Shown: positions 1 through 9,819, counted from the stretch's first letter. The stretch: DNA of 64,000 nucleotides from Gammaproteobacteria bacterium Ga0077554 (GCA_001464585.1 LNFF01000019.1:1-64000), one strand, 5' to 3'. The notes: generated from the sequence alone by a model not told the origin. Program-made: numbers and translations.

Positions 1-167
1 TCGTTGCCGATGTCCTCCTGCCTGCATGGAATTACACGGTTCTACCAAATTTGAACTGGCAAAAAGGGGAAGTTATTTCGTAGGCGTTCCTTAGCGCCCC
101 CTGCCTTATAGGGCGCGACTACTTTTACTCCCACATCAATGTTACAACACTGAATAATCTGAAAACC

Positions 168-953
168 CTACCCAATCTGCACCCCACGCATCGACATCGA
201 CCCCAATGTAACAGCTTCGTTGAAGAAGCTTACCGAATCCGTTGATTCCTGCAATGCCAGAATGTACAACAGCGGTAAATAATGTTCTACCGTCGGCACG
301 GCCCATAACATTTTGGGATGCAGGTGCGGATAGTCAATCAACGCCGCGTGATTACCCGCTTCAATCTGTTGCGCGATGAGTTGGTCTATCTCAATAGCCC
401 AATCATAGGCTTCATCACGCCACATCACCTGCCGCAGATTATGCACGACGTTGCCGCTGCCGATTATCAACACACCCTCGTCGCGTAACGGGGCAAGAAT
501 CCTGGCAAATTGATAATGTTGTGCGGGTGTTTTGGCAAGATCAAGACTCAGTTGCAATACCGGGATCTCGGCATCAGGAAACATGTGGCACAGCACAGAC
601 CAAGTACCGTGATCGAGTCCCCACGCATAGTCAGCGGTAATGGGATGCTGCGCATTAAGCTGGGCGATGCGTGCCGCCCATTGCGGCGAACCGGGTGCCG
701 CATAACGCACATCAAACAACGGCTGCGGGAAACCGCCAAAGTCGTGGATGGTAGGCGGCGCATCCATGGCGGTGACCTGCGACCCCGGTGTCTGCCAATG
801 CGCGGAAATACAGAGAATGGCGCGGGGTCGAGGAAGTGTGGCACCCAATGCGCGCCAAGTGCGGCTGAAAGCGTTATCTTCGAGCGCATTCATCGGGCTG
901 CCGTGGCCGACGAAGAGCATCGGCATTTTATCAAGCACGCTATCAGTAGTCAT
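168..953 (-). CDS. ygiD: DODA-type extradiol ring-cleavage dioxygenase (4,5-DOPA dioxygenase family, YgiD-like)
   Basis: The 261-residue protein belongs to the class III extradiol dioxygenase superfamily in its short YgiD form, whose members open catechol rings such as DOPA using a single metal ion. Visible family motifs are GHGSPMNAL (His17), ISAHWQTPG (His52), GLDHGTWSVL (His115), SGNVVHNL (His171) and VEHYLPLLY (His224). His17, His52 and His224 fit the metal ligands and His115 the acid/base residue. The length is normal and there is no signal peptide, so it should act in the cytoplasm. It is followed downstream by about 165 bases with no convincing gene and only a weak GC hairpin (94-116). 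The CDGSH gene starts 45 bases upstream on the same strand, so co-transcription is plausible. The natural substrate is unknown. Confidence 0.88.
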   Translation of the reverse strand: MTTDSVLDKMPMLFVGHGSPMNALEDNAFSRTWRALGATLPRPRAILCISAHWQTPGSQVTAMDAPPTIHDFGGFPQPLFDVRYAAPGSPQWAARIAQLNAQHPITADYAWGLDHGTWSVLCHMFPDAEIPVLQLSLDLAKTPAQHYQFARILAPLRDEGVLIIGSGNVVHNLRQVMWRDEAYDWAIEIDQLIAQQIEAGNHAALIDYPHLHPKMLWAVPTVEHYLPLLYILALQESTDSVSFFNEAVTLGSMSMRGVQIG

Positions 954-998
954 GATACGCCTCCTTCCGCTCTCTGTGGTTCAACAGCTTTTTCAGGC

Positions 999-1232
999 CT
1001 ACGCTTTTTTGTGCGAGCCGTCGCAGAATGGTTTGTTCTGTGATTTCCCGCAGCCACACACCCAGATTGAACCGTCTTTTTCAGCGGTATGCGCCAGCGG
1101 TGTGATACCGGTGTTTAGAGTTCCATGTGTGCCATCACAAAACGGTGTGTTTTTTGTCTGGCCGCAACGGCATATATACACGGCTTTACCGGCCTGCACC
1201 GGAACTTCGTAGGGACTATTTTTGGTATACAT
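999..1232 (-). CDS. tandem CDGSH iron-sulfur protein
   Basis: This 77-residue protein carries two CDGSH [2Fe-2S] motifs. The first uses Cys21, Cys23, Cys32 and His36 (CRCGQTKNTPFCDGTH), the second Cys59, Cys61, Cys70 and His74 (CGCGKSQNKPFCDGSH). Each binds a cluster through three cysteines and one histidine. The tandem arrangement in under 80 residues is typical of small bacterial CDGSH proteins related to mitoNEET, thought to act in redox sensing or cluster transfer. It has no membrane anchor. The neighbouring YgiD-like dioxygenase on the same strand may be co-transcribed; whether the two work together is not known. Confidence 0.9.
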   Translation of the reverse strand: MYTKNSPYEVPVQAGKAVYICRCGQTKNTPFCDGTHGTLNTGITPLAHTAEKDGSIWVCGCGKSQNKPFCDGSHKKA

Positions 1233-1352
1233 TACATTTTTCCTTTTATGGTTATGGGTTGTGCCAAGAAGTTTGGCCAGTGATTTTTTATGGAAAATGG
1301 CAGTACCTTGGGGGGTCTTGCTGGTGTGAATACTATAGGATTATAGATGATA

Positions 1353-2909
1353 TCAAGGTGCTACGGAGGATATAGCCGATGTGATTGACCAGCCACCGCC
1401 CAGCGCCTTCATCAAATCAACGCTGTAAGCCAGTTGTGCCTGGCGATTTTGCACTAATGCCTGCGCAGCAGCGTGGGCAACGCGCTGTGAATCGAGCACA
1501 TCCAGATAGCCGCTATACCCCGCTTCGTAGCGCAGGCGCGACAAGCGCAGTGCGTTGTTTGCAGCGTCAACCTTGATTTTCAGATCAGTCAGTGCGGCGC
1601 TGGTTTGCTGCACGTTGGTGAGCGCATCGGCCACTTCGGTGAAGGCGACTTCTACCGCTTTCTGATAATCTGCAACCGACTGTCGTTGCCGGGCTTCAGC
1701 CTGACGCGTACGTGCGGCGTATTTACCCGCATCAATAATGGGCATCGCGGCCGACAGGCCCAGCGACCAGATGCGCGCTCCCTCTTTAAGCAGATCAACC
1801 AGGTCTGCACTTTGCCCGCCGAAGTTACCGGTCAGTGAAAAGGTCGGTAACTGTGCGGCACGAGCTACGCCGATTTGGGCATTGGCTGCGATCATCTGTT
1901 GCTCTGCCTGCTGCACGTCGGGGCGACGCTCAAGTAGCGTGGAAGGTAAGCCAACCGGCGGCAGTGCGGGCACGGGCAAACCCATCACATCACCTGCGGC
2001 AAACGTGATTTTCAGATTGCCACTTAATCTACCCAGTTGATGCTGGGCCAGCGCGCGCTGACGTTGCAGGTCGCGTAATTGCAGCGAGATATCGGCACTT
2101 TCACCCTGCGCCTGATTGACTTCCAGTGCTGATGCAAGTCCGCCGTTAGCGCGGCTTTTCACTACGGCAAGTGCCTCCTGGCGTGAAGTCAGGGTTTGTG
2201 TGGCGATGGCAATCTGTGCATCCAGCGCCCGTAATGTAAAATAAAGTTGAGTGGTAGTGCCTGCCAGCGTCAGCGCGGTAACGTCTTTGGCATAACGGGT
2301 GCTTAACACATCGGCTCGCGCACCTTCGGAAGCGCGCCGTAATTTACCCCACAGATCAAGTTCAAAAGATGTCGACAGCGCCAGCCGGTGGCTGTTGGTG
2401 ACCGAGGGTGTTCCCGGCGGAAAGGGTTGCGCTGTTAACGTGCTGGAACGCGAGCGTGCGCTGGAAGCTCCCAGATTTATTTCTGGTAACAGGTTAGAAC
2501 CAATTTCAGCCAAACGGGCTTCGGACTCATCAATCATTGCAATGGCTTTGTGAATGTCCGCATTGTTTTTCAATACGGCGGTTACCAGTTCATCAAGTGT
2601 TGCATCACCATAGAGTGTCCACCAATTGGCAGGCACAGCAGCCTGATCGTTACCAATACTGGCACTATCAGTTTCCGGGTAGCTGGAGGGAAGATTTATG
2701 GCAGGACGCTGGTAGTGCGGGCCCACGGCGCAGCCTGCCAGTGTTAAAGCTATAATCAAAGCCAATATCCCTCCATTCGCCCTGAGCCTGTCGAAGGGTG
2801 CTGCATGAGGGGCGGGTGGTTCGACAGGCTCAGGGCGAACGGCTAAACCGAACAATATTATCACCAGACCAGGAAACTGGAGAGACAGAGGGAGACGTTG
2901 CATCATCAT
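1353..2909 (-). CDS. RND efflux outer-membrane factor, OprM/NodT-type lipoprotein
   Basis: This is the outer-membrane channel of the tripartite efflux pump encoded just upstream. After the lipobox LTLAGC (Cys60) comes AVGPHYQRPAI, the usual start of a mature NodT/OprM lipoprotein, then two OEP repeats typical of TolC-like trimeric channels, ending with YLDVLDSQR and ALGGGW. The start ATG overlaps the stop of the transporter gene (ATGA), indicating translational coupling. The N-terminus is odd. About 24 residues (roughly 23-46, including PFDRLRANGG) are encoded by a dispersed palindromic repeat that sits in frame inside the signal peptide, so the lipobox lies at residue 60 instead of near 20-25. 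Either the long signal is tolerated or translation restarts after the repeat, where GGAGG precedes in-frame TTG codons. Confidence 0.88.
   Translation of the reverse strand: MMMQRLPLSLQFPGLVIILFGLAVRPEPVEPPAPHAAPFDRLRANGGILALIIALTLAGCAVGPHYQRPAINLPSSYPETDSASIGNDQAAVPANWWTLYGDATLDELVTAVLKNNADIHKAIAMIDESEARLAEIGSNLLPEINLGASSARSRSSTLTAQPFPPGTPSVTNSHRLALSTSFELDLWGKLRRASEGARADVLSTRYAKDVTALTLAGTTTQLYFTLRALDAQIAIATQTLTSRQEALAVVKSRANGGLASALEVNQAQGESADISLQLRDLQRQRALAQHQLGRLSGNLKITFAAGDVMGLPVPALPPVGLPSTLLERRPDVQQAEQQMIAANAQIGVARAAQLPTFSLTGNFGGQSADLVDLLKEGARIWSLGLSAAMPIIDAGKYAARTRQAEARQRQSVADYQKAVEVAFTEVADALTNVQQTSAALTDLKIKVDAANNALRLSRLRYEAGYSGYLDVLDSQRVAHAAAQALVQNRQAQLAYSVDLMKALGGGWSITSAISSVAP
2773..2842 (-). 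repeat. dispersed palindromic repeat, copy 1, inside the outer-membrane factor gene
   Basis: Two perfect 20-base inverted arms, TTCGCCCTGAGCCTGTCGAA (2776-2795) and its complement (2820-2839), enclose a 24-base spacer. Read on the minus strand, both arms and much of the spacer match the copy at 56961-57026, so the whole ~68-base unit is the repeated entity. It lies in frame in the signal-peptide part of the gene. The class resembles REP/BIME-like extragenic palindromes; I cannot name it further. Confidence 0.85.
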
Positions 2910-5900
2910 GAGCGATCCTCAATTGCCGCAGTGGACGTTGGTGCAATGGAATGTGGCTGATCATGTTTGTGCGAAGGCCGCGCCTTGCGCGCCAGTAACG
3001 TGAAAAATAACGGAATGAAAATGGGCGCGATGACTGTTGCGATAATCATGCCGCCGAACACCCCCGAGCCCATCGCCTGACGCGCCCCCGCACCCGCGCC
3101 AGTAGCAATCACCAGCGGCACGACACCTAGCACGAAGGCTAGTGAGGTCATAACAATCGGGCGAAACCGTAATCGTGCCGCTTCGCGCGCCGCCTGCGCA
3201 GGAGTCTTACCCTGCTCCATGCCCTGCATGGCAAACTCCGCAATCAGGATCGCATTTTTTGCTGCCAGGCCAATCAACACCACCAGGCCAATCTGAAAGT
3301 AAATATTATTTTCCATGCCGCGCAGGAATACAAAACCCAGCGCACCCAGCAATGCAAACGGCACGGCAAGCACTACTGCCAGCGGCACACCCCAACGCTC
3401 ATAGAGTGCCGCCAGAATCAGGTAGACCATGATCAATGCAAAGCCGAACGCGAATATAGAAGCATTACCCGTGCCTTTTTCCTGATATGCCTGGCCTGTC
3501 CATTCAATGCCATAATCTTTGGGCAAGGTTTGTTTGGCAATCTGCTCAACGGCGCGTATTGCTTCACCCGAACTGAAACCGGGCTTGGCAGAGCCCATTA
3601 CTTTTGCTGCAATATAAGAATTATAACGCTCGATCTGCTCGGGCCCAATCACGGTATCTACCTTGATCAAGGCTTTGAGCGGGATCATGGTATTGGTGGT
3701 AGATGAGCGCACATAAATATTTCCCAGATCTTCGGGCTTCGAACGGAACGGCGCATCTGCCTGCACAGTGACACGATAAGTACGGCCCGCCTTGTTGAAG
3801 TCATTAACATACAGCGAACCCATCTGCGCCTGCAATGCGGTAAAAACCTCATTGACGGGCACACCTAGCGAGAGCGCTTTTTCCCGGTCAACTTCAACAC
3901 GCAATTGCGGCACCGTGGGGCGATAAAAAGTTGTCAACCCTGCCAATGCCGGATGCTTGCCCAGCTCCGCAATAAAGTCGTTAGTCACTTGTGAAAGCTG
4001 CTGCGGATCGGCGTTGGTACGACCCTGCACATACACTTCAAATCCCCCTGCGGCGCCCAGGCCCATGATGGCAGGTGGATTGAACGCAAATGCAATACCA
4101 TCTGATAGCATGAAACCTTTGCCGCTCACCTCTTCCACCAGTTGTTGCGCAGTCTGCTTACGCTCGTCCCATGGTTTCAAGGGCATAAAAATGGTCGCGG
4201 CATTATTTTTATTACCACCACCGATAAGATCCAACCCATCAACAACAAATATATTTTCAATGGCTTCGTTGTTACTCATCATATTGCGCAATTGCGTTGT
4301 GGTTTTGCCAGTACGCTCCAGCGTGGCGCCGTCAGGCAGAATAACCGCAGTGATAATATAGCCTTGATCTTCTGGTGGCACAAAGCTGCCAGGCACCCGC
4401 CAGAACAATACAGCAACAGCGCCGAGCAGCAGCACAAACACGGTGAGCGATGCAATACGGCGTGCCAGCACTACATCGACCGCACCCAAAAAGCGTAGCG
4501 TGATCCAGTTAAAAATACGGTTGAAAGGCGTGAACAATTTATCCAACACGCCGCCCGTATGATCGCTGGATTTTAGCAGCACTGCGCACAGCGCCGGCGT
4601 CAGCGTCAGCGCAACAACGCCAGAAATAACCACAGCTACCGTAACTGTAACGGCAAACTGTCGATAGAGTTGTCCCGCAATGCCACCCAGAAACGCAACC
4701 GGGATGAATACCGCGCTCAACACCAGCACGATGCCGATAATGGCGCCCTGCACTTCGCGCATCGCTTCCATCGCCGCATCAAATGGCTTCATCTTGTGTT
4801 CACGCATCAGGCGTTCGACATTTTCCAGAACTACAATTGCGTCATCAACCACAATACCAATCGCTAATACCATGGCGAACAAGGTCAGCATGTTGATGGA
4901 AAAACCAAACATCCATAATCCGGCAAACGTGCCGATCAACGACACTGGCACCGCCAGCATCGGAATCAGCGTCGCGCGCCACGTCTGGAGGAACATAAAT
5001 ACCACCAGCAAAACGATAATGGCAGCTTCGACGATGGTGTAAATAACACTTTTAATCGAGGCCGCTACAAAGCGCGTTGTATCATAGGGAATCAGGTAAT
5101 CCAGATCCGTGGGAAAGCGGTCTTTTTTCAAATCCGCCATTTTATTCCTGACGGCCTCTGCAACGTCCAACGCATTGGCGCCCGATTGTAAAAACACCGC
5201 CAAAGCAATGGCCGGTTGACCATTAACACTGTTTTTCACATCGTAATTTTGTGCGCCGAGTTCGATGCGCGCCACGTCCTTGAGCCTGAGCACACCGGTG
5301 GCGCCCGCCGAACGCAGCACAACTTCCCCGAACTCTTCTGGCTGAATCAGACGCCCACGCGCCGTCACCGTATACACCAGCTCCTGACCTTTGAGCGCGG
5401 GTTCAGCGCCTATTTTTCCGGCGGCATACTGCGCATTTTGCGCGTTAATGGCCCTGATAACATCGTCGGTGGTTAAGCCCAGTTGCGCCATGCGATCCGG
5501 CTTAAGCCAGATTCTCATTGAATAGTCGCGCGCGCCGAAAATCGAAACATCTGCGGCGCCGGGAATACGTTTCAGTTCATCGAGTACATTCTGTGTGGCG
5601 TAGTTCGATAAAAATAGTGTATCAAAGGTGCTTTTAGGCGAGTTGAGCGCCACCACCAGCAGAATATTCTGCGAACGCTTGGCTACCATTACACCATTGC
5701 GTCGTACTTCATCGGGCAAGCGTGGCGTGGCAAGCTGCACGCGGTTATTGATATTAAACATCGCCTTGTCGACATCCGTGCCGACTTCGAAAGTGGCTGT
5801 GATCTGAGCCTGGCCGTTCGATGCAGAGCTTGAATTAAAATAAAGCATGCTCTCAACGCCGGAGAGCTGTTCTTCAATAGGGCCGGCGACCGTCTTGGAC

Positions 5901-6070
5901 AGGGTTTCTGCTGAAGCACCAGGATAGTTTGCAGTAATGGTGATGGTGGGTGGTGCGATTTCAGGATATTGAGCCACCGGTAAAATCGTCACAGCGACCA
6001 GCCCGGCAAGCACGATGATGATCGCTAATACCGTCGCAAAAATAGGCCGTTCGATAAAAAATTTAGGCAT
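2906..6070 (-). CDS. RND multidrug efflux transporter, AcrB/MexB-like (HAE1 family)
   Basis: The 1054-residue inner-membrane pump has the full length of AcrB/MexB proteins. It starts with MPKFFIERPIFATVLAI, the family N-terminus with the first membrane helix. The proton-relay aspartates are present in GIVVDDAIVVLENVERL of the fourth helix. The second half repeats the twelve-helix plan and ends with the usual GVFGGMIIATVIAPIFIPLFF block. Such transporters capture hydrophobic drugs, dyes, bile salts or solvents in the periplasm and export them with proton antiport through an adaptor and an outer-membrane channel. The adaptor gene lies 59 bases upstream and the channel gene overlaps its stop, so all three form one operon. 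A divergent TetR-type repressor with an operator in the shared promoter region suggests ligand-induced expression. The substrate range cannot be read from the sequence. Confidence 0.95.
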   Translation of the reverse strand: MPKFFIERPIFATVLAIIIVLAGLVAVTILPVAQYPEIAPPTITITANYPGASAETLSKTVAGPIEEQLSGVESMLYFNSSSASNGQAQITATFEVGTDVDKAMFNINNRVQLATPRLPDEVRRNGVMVAKRSQNILLVVALNSPKSTFDTLFLSNYATQNVLDELKRIPGAADVSIFGARDYSMRIWLKPDRMAQLGLTTDDVIRAINAQNAQYAAGKIGAEPALKGQELVYTVTARGRLIQPEEFGEVVLRSAGATGVLRLKDVARIELGAQNYDVKNSVNGQPAIALAVFLQSGANALDVAEAVRNKMADLKKDRFPTDLDYLIPYDTTRFVAASIKSVIYTIVEAAIIVLLVVFMFLQTWRATLIPMLAVPVSLIGTFAGLWMFGFSINMLTLFAMVLAIGIVVDDAIVVLENVERLMREHKMKPFDAAMEAMREVQGAIIGIVLVLSAVFIPVAFLGGIAGQLYRQFAVTVTVAVVISGVVALTLTPALCAVLLKSSDHTGGVLDKLFTPFNRIFNWITLRFLGAVDVVLARRIASLTVFVLLLGAVAVLFWRVPGSFVPPEDQGYIITAVILPDGATLERTGKTTTQLRNMMSNNEAIENIFVVDGLDLIGGGNKNNAATIFMPLKPWDERKQTAQQLVEEVSGKGFMLSDGIAFAFNPPAIMGLGAAGGFEVYVQGRTNADPQQLSQVTNDFIAELGKHPALAGLTTFYRPTVPQLRVEVDREKALSLGVPVNEVFTALQAQMGSLYVNDFNKAGRTYRVTVQADAPFRSKPEDLGNIYVRSSTTNTMIPLKALIKVDTVIGPEQIERYNSYIAAKVMGSAKPGFSSGEAIRAVEQIAKQTLPKDYGIEWTGQAYQEKGTGNASIFAFGFALIMVYLILAALYERWGVPLAVVLAVPFALLGALGFVFLRGMENNIYFQIGLVVLIGLAAKNAILIAEFAMQGMEQGKTPAQAAREAARLRFRPIVMTSLAFVLGVVPLVIATGAGAGARQAMGSGVFGGMIIATVIAPIFIPLFFTLLARKARPSHKHDQPHSIAPTSTAAIEDRS

Positions 6071-6129
6071 GGGATGCAGCTCCCGCTGAATGACTGATAA
6101 GCCGAACTATCGGTTGCCCGAAATGCGTG

Positions 6130-7374
6130 TTACTTTTTGGCAGGGCTACCAGCGCCCGCAGGATTAGGCGCACCCGGGCCTTGCCCCGGCGCATGCGGCG
6201 CCACTGGCGCACCGGGCCGCAGCTTCATCAAGTTGTCGATAATAACTTTGTCGCCGGGATTCAGGCCTTGCGTAACAACCCAGTCATGTCCTGACCAGCC
6301 GCTGGTTTCGACGGGACGTGGCGCCACAGTGTTGTTGGGTGCAACGGTAAACACCACTTTGCCTTGATCACTCTGTAACAACGCGGACTGTGGCACCAGA
6401 TAGGCTTGACGATTACCGGTAGTCACCTGTACACGAACAAACTGGCCGGGCAACAGCGCAAATTTAGTGTTGGGAAATTCCGCGCGCAACGGCACTGTTC
6501 CGGTTCTCGCATCAACACTCGATCCCGAAAAATTGAGTTTACCGGATGGCTCATAAATACTACCGTCTGCCAGCACCAGTTTTACATTCGTCTTGCCTGA
6601 CGTTTGGCGTAACTGCAAAGTTTCACTTTCAGAAAGCGAGAATCGCACCCAGATCGGATCAGTGGCGCTGATAGCCGTCATCAAGCTCGTTTCACTACCC
6701 GCAGTTATCAGGCTGCCTTCAGAATGCAGCGCCCGGCCAGTGACGCCAGCAATCGGCGCCGTGACGCGAGTGTATGAAAGATTCAACTCAGCATCCCGTA
6801 CCCGCGCCTCGCTCGCGGTGAGTTGCGCCTGTGATGTTTTTAGCGTTGAAGTTGCATCATCGTATTCACGCTGGCTAATCGCTTTTTCTTCGGCCAATGT
6901 TTTAAGGCGCGTTCCTTCCCGTTGCGCCCGTTCAAGATTGGCTTTTTCCTGCGCCAGCGAAGCGCGCGCCTGCGCCAGGGCGCTCTCATAAGGCATCGGA
7001 TCAATCATGAATAGCACAGCGCCAGCTTTAACCGTATCGCCTTCGGTGTAGAGTTTCTTGTTCACAATGCCAGAAACCCGCGCACGCACCTCAACTTCCT
7101 TGGAACCTTCAGTCTGCCCCACTGCCTCAAGCGTAATCGGCACAAGCTGTGGCTGAACGTCAATCACCGTTACCGGTAGCGCCATACCACCCGGAGGGCC
7201 ACCGGCAGAGCCTTGGGCGGCCTGCTCAGGCTGGCCGCAGGCGGTAAGAAACGCCAGCACCGCTATCCCGCCGAGGCTATTTACTAAACGCCGACGCTTA
7301 TATTGGTACTGGTGCTGGAAGAATGGAGGCGGAACACTCACAAACAGCGAGATCATGAACTGGAAGTTGGCCAT
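6130..7374 (-). CDS. RND efflux periplasmic adaptor, AcrA/MexA-like lipoprotein
   Basis: This membrane-fusion protein links the RND pump to the outer-membrane channel. It has the lipobox FLTACG (Cys46 from the chosen start), a lipoyl/barrel-sandwich region split by an alpha-hairpin (EVRARVSGIVNKKLYTEGD, then a coiled coil of Ala/Glu/Arg-rich heptads, then SYTRVTAPIAGVTGR) and a C-terminal beta-barrel with VPQSALLQ. I start it at ATG 7374, which has AGGA seven bases upstream, and not at the longer in-frame ATG at 7419. That codon lies inside the promoter spacer and the presumed operator and so cannot be in the mRNA. The residues before the signal core (Gln/Tyr-rich) are unusual, and a later alternative start cannot be excluded. 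First gene of the adaptor-pump-channel operon. Confidence 0.9.
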   Translation of the reverse strand: MANFQFMISLFVSVPPPFFQHQYQYKRRRLVNSLGGIAVLAFLTACGQPEQAAQGSAGGPPGGMALPVTVIDVQPQLVPITLEAVGQTEGSKEVEVRARVSGIVNKKLYTEGDTVKAGAVLFMIDPMPYESALAQARASLAQEKANLERAQREGTRLKTLAEEKAISQREYDDATSTLKTSQAQLTASEARVRDAELNLSYTRVTAPIAGVTGRALHSEGSLITAGSETSLMTAISATDPIWVRFSLSESETLQLRQTSGKTNVKLVLADGSIYEPSGKLNFSGSSVDARTGTVPLRAEFPNTKFALLPGQFVRVQVTTGNRQAYLVPQSALLQSDQGKVVFTVAPNNTVAPRPVETSGWSGHDWVVTQGLNPGDKVIIDNLMKLRPGAPVAPHAPGQGPGAPNPAGAGSPAKK

Positions 7375-7401
7375 GGGGGCATCCTGCTGGAAACCAAGCT
7401 T

Positions 7402-7432
7402 AATATAATATACAATCATGATTGTATGTCAA
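7402..7432 (-). promoter_or_regulatory. pump operon promoter with TetR-type operator
   Basis: On the minus strand, TTGACA (7432-7427) and TATTAT (7410-7405) are separated by 16 bases. Those 16 bases (7411-7426) are the perfect palindrome TACAATCATGATTGTA. A repressor dimer bound here would cover the whole core promoter. AcrR/TtgR-type repressors are known to use such operators, and a TetR gene begins 115 bases away on the opposite strand. Confidence 0.7.
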
Positions 7433-7546
7433 TACATCTTTAAAAAAATATATTGTGTCATTAGATCAGCGCAGTGCTAATATCACACCATTCGGGAGCG
7501 CATATACACGATAACCAACCACACTTTAACATGATGATATGACACT

Positions 7547-8170
7547 ATGGTTCGCCGCACCAAAGAAGATTCTCAAGAAACCCGCCTCGCCATTATAGCT
7601 GCGGCGCGTGCAGTATTTCATAAGCATGGCGTAACTCGCACCACCATGGAGCAGATCGCCACCGCTGCAGGTGTTACGCGCGGCGCCATTTACTGGCATT
7701 TCACCGACAAGACAGCACTCTTTTACGCCATGCGCGAACAAGTCACGCTACCGCTGATGGATCGCACCAGCCTCGAACTGCTCGGCGAAAAAGCCTGTGA
7801 TCCATTGCAACGCATTGAAAATTTTTTAAGTGCGGTTATGGAAGCAATTACTGGCTGTGAAAATGTGCGTGGTACATTTGAAATCATGAATTTTAAATGT
7901 GAGTATGTTGATGAGTTACGTCACGAATTAGTCGCATGCCGTGCTGTCCATCACGAGTTGCTTGCCAAATTCACCAGTCTCTACCGGGAAGCGCAACGCG
8001 CCACCCTGCTGCGGCCTGGACTCACGCCAGACATCGCTGCGGCTGACACACTGGTATTCAGTTTTGGTTTAATCCGCCTGTGGCTTATGGATGAGGATGG
8101 CACGCTGGTGCGTAACCGCGTCGCAAAACTCATCGCAGCACATGTGAAGAATCATCGGGCGATTATTTAA
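7547..8170 (+). CDS. TetR/AcrR-family transcriptional repressor of the divergent efflux operon
   Basis: The 207-residue protein has a classic TetR N-terminal DNA-binding domain at about residues 10-56 (TRLAIIAAARAVFHKHGVTR, then TTMEQIATAAGVTRGAIYWHF). Its helical C-terminal part resembles that of AcrR, TtgR and MexR-like TetR regulators of RND pumps (GCENVRGTFEIMNFKCEYV). It is transcribed divergently from the pump operon, with the palindromic operator at 7411-7426 in the shared region, the standard layout of a drug-responsive local repressor. Its 3' end overlaps the convergent yejF 3' end by eight bases. The inducing ligand is unknown. Confidence 0.9.
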   Translation: MVRRTKEDSQETRLAIIAAARAVFHKHGVTRTTMEQIATAAGVTRGAIYWHFTDKTALFYAMREQVTLPLMDRTSLELLGEKACDPLQRIENFLSAVMEAITGCENVRGTFEIMNFKCEYVDELRHELVACRAVHHELLAKFTSLYREAQRATLLRPGLTPDIAAADTLVFSFGLIRLWLMDEDGTLVRNRVAKLIAAHVKNHRAII

Positions 8171-9809
8171 TCTGCCCATTAAACAATGAAGCATGCAACA
8201 AAGTCTGCGTGTATTCATGACGCGGTGCGGTAAACAACTGCTCGGTATCGCCTGACTCCACCACGCTGCCACCACGCATGACCATTACACGATGCGCCAT
8301 GGCGCGGATCACCTTGAGATCATGGGTAATAAATAAATAACTCAGCCCATGGCTAACCTGAAAGCCTCTTAACAATTCCAATACCTGTTTCTGCACGGAC
8401 ACATCCAGCGCGCTGGTGGGTTCATCCAGCAAAATCAGTTTTGGCTCCAACACCACCACGCGTGCAATGGCGATGCGTTGGCGCTGGCCGCCAGAAAACT
8501 CATGCGGGTAGCGCGACAGCATGTCACCGGATAAACCCACTTCGCCCAGCACTTTCACGATGCGTTCACGGCGCTGCATTTTTGTCAGCGCAGGAAAATG
8601 AATCTGCAAACCTTCACCAATAATCTGTTCAACCGTCATGCGCGGCGACAGGGATGAATAGGGATCCTGGAATACCACCTGAAAATTCCGCCGTAGCAGA
8701 CGTAACTGGCGTGGACCCACGGTATCCAGGCGTTGCCCATCAAATACGATTTCGCCGGCGCACTCCTGCAAGCGCAGCAGGCACATGCCCAAGGTAGATT
8801 TACCTGAGCCTGATTCGCCGACAATGCCCAGCGTCTCGCCTTGGCGCACGGTGATGTCGACATTGTCCACAGCTTTGACTTCGCCAATTGTATGGCGAAA
8901 AAACCCGGCTTTAATGGGGAAAGCGCATTTCAATTTATGAGCTTGCATCAATACAGGACGTGTCGCCATACTGGCCGCCGTTTCGTCGGCCAATAGTCTT
9001 GTCGGTTCACTGTCCAATAAAAATCGCGTGTAGGGATGCTGTGGCGCGGCAAACAAGTCATTAACCGTGGCCTGCTCTACAAGATGGCCGTGCTGCATTA
9101 CACAGATACGATCCGCAAAACGCCGTACCATGTTCAGGTCGTGGGTAATCATTAGCACAGCCATCGAGAAATCGCGCTGTAAATCCTCCAGCAAATTGAG
9201 AATCTGCAATTGAATCGTGACGTCCAGTGCGGTGGTTGGCTCGTCCGCAATCAATAGTTTGGGGCTGCATGCCAGCGCCATGGCGATCATCACCCGTTGC
9301 CGCTGCCCACCGGACAGCATATGCGGGTATGCGTCAAAACGCTTGTGCGGTTCGGGTATGCCGGTGCGATCCAACAGTTCAAGCATACGTTGGCGCGCCA
9401 TCGCTTTGCTCATGCCTTCATGAACCATCAAAGGTTCAATCAGTTGCTGGCCAATGGTGTAGACCGGGTTGAGCGCCGTCATCGGCTCCTGAAATATCAT
9501 GGCAATATCTTTGCCGCGTATACCGCGCAGGGTGCGTTGATCACACTTGAGCAGATCCCTGCCCTGAAAATAAATTGCGCCACTGGGATATGAAACATGA
9601 TGACGATCATGCAAATGCAATATTGATAATGCAGTAACCGACTTCCCAGAACCAGACTCCCCTACCAGGGCGAGCTTCTCGCCCTCATGAATCTGAAAAC
9701 TGAGGTTGTGCACTACTTCGCTTGAGGAAGCGGCATGACCAAACTGTATTGAAAGATTTTCAATCGACAGCAATGGGTGTACAGGTGTTTGATCAGACAT
9801 GGGCATCAT
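8163..9809 (-). CDS. yejF: peptide ABC transporter, double ATP-binding subunit YejF
   Basis: This 548-residue protein is a fusion of two oligopeptide-type ABC ATPases. Each half has a Walker A GESGSGKS (first at about residues 50-57), a signature motif (LSGGQRQRV, then FSGGQRQRI) and a Walker B with DEPTTALD or DEPTSALD. Each half ends with the C-terminal region typical of Opp/Dpp ATPases. It powers the YejBE permease, which imports peptides and, in Escherichia coli, antibiotics of the microcin C type. It is the last gene of yejA-yejB-yejE-yejF and starts ten bases after yejE. The start shown is the first of two close ATGs; the other (9800, MSDQ) is equally possible. Its end overlaps the convergent TetR gene. 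Confidence 0.93.
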   Translation of the reverse strand: MMPMSDQTPVHPLLSIENLSIQFGHAASSSEVVHNLSFQIHEGEKLALVGESGSGKSVTALSILHLHDRHHVSYPSGAIYFQGRDLLKCDQRTLRGIRGKDIAMIFQEPMTALNPVYTIGQQLIEPLMVHEGMSKAMARQRMLELLDRTGIPEPHKRFDAYPHMLSGGQRQRVMIAMALACSPKLLIADEPTTALDVTIQLQILNLLEDLQRDFSMAVLMITHDLNMVRRFADRICVMQHGHLVEQATVNDLFAAPQHPYTRFLLDSEPTRLLADETAASMATRPVLMQAHKLKCAFPIKAGFFRHTIGEVKAVDNVDITVRQGETLGIVGESGSGKSTLGMCLLRLQECAGEIVFDGQRLDTVGPRQLRLLRRNFQVVFQDPYSSLSPRMTVEQIIGEGLQIHFPALTKMQRRERIVKVLGEVGLSGDMLSRYPHEFSGGQRQRIAIARVVVLEPKLILLDEPTSALDVSVQKQVLELLRGFQVSHGLSYLFITHDLKVIRAMAHRVMVMRGGSVVESGDTEQLFTAPRHEYTQTLLHASLFNGQIK

Positions 9810-9819
9810 TCTTTAATTA

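Noticed and set aside
1-90. Possible 3' end of a gene entering from the left edge (open for 26 codons on the plus strand)
   Set aside because: Too short to identify, with no matching family pattern.
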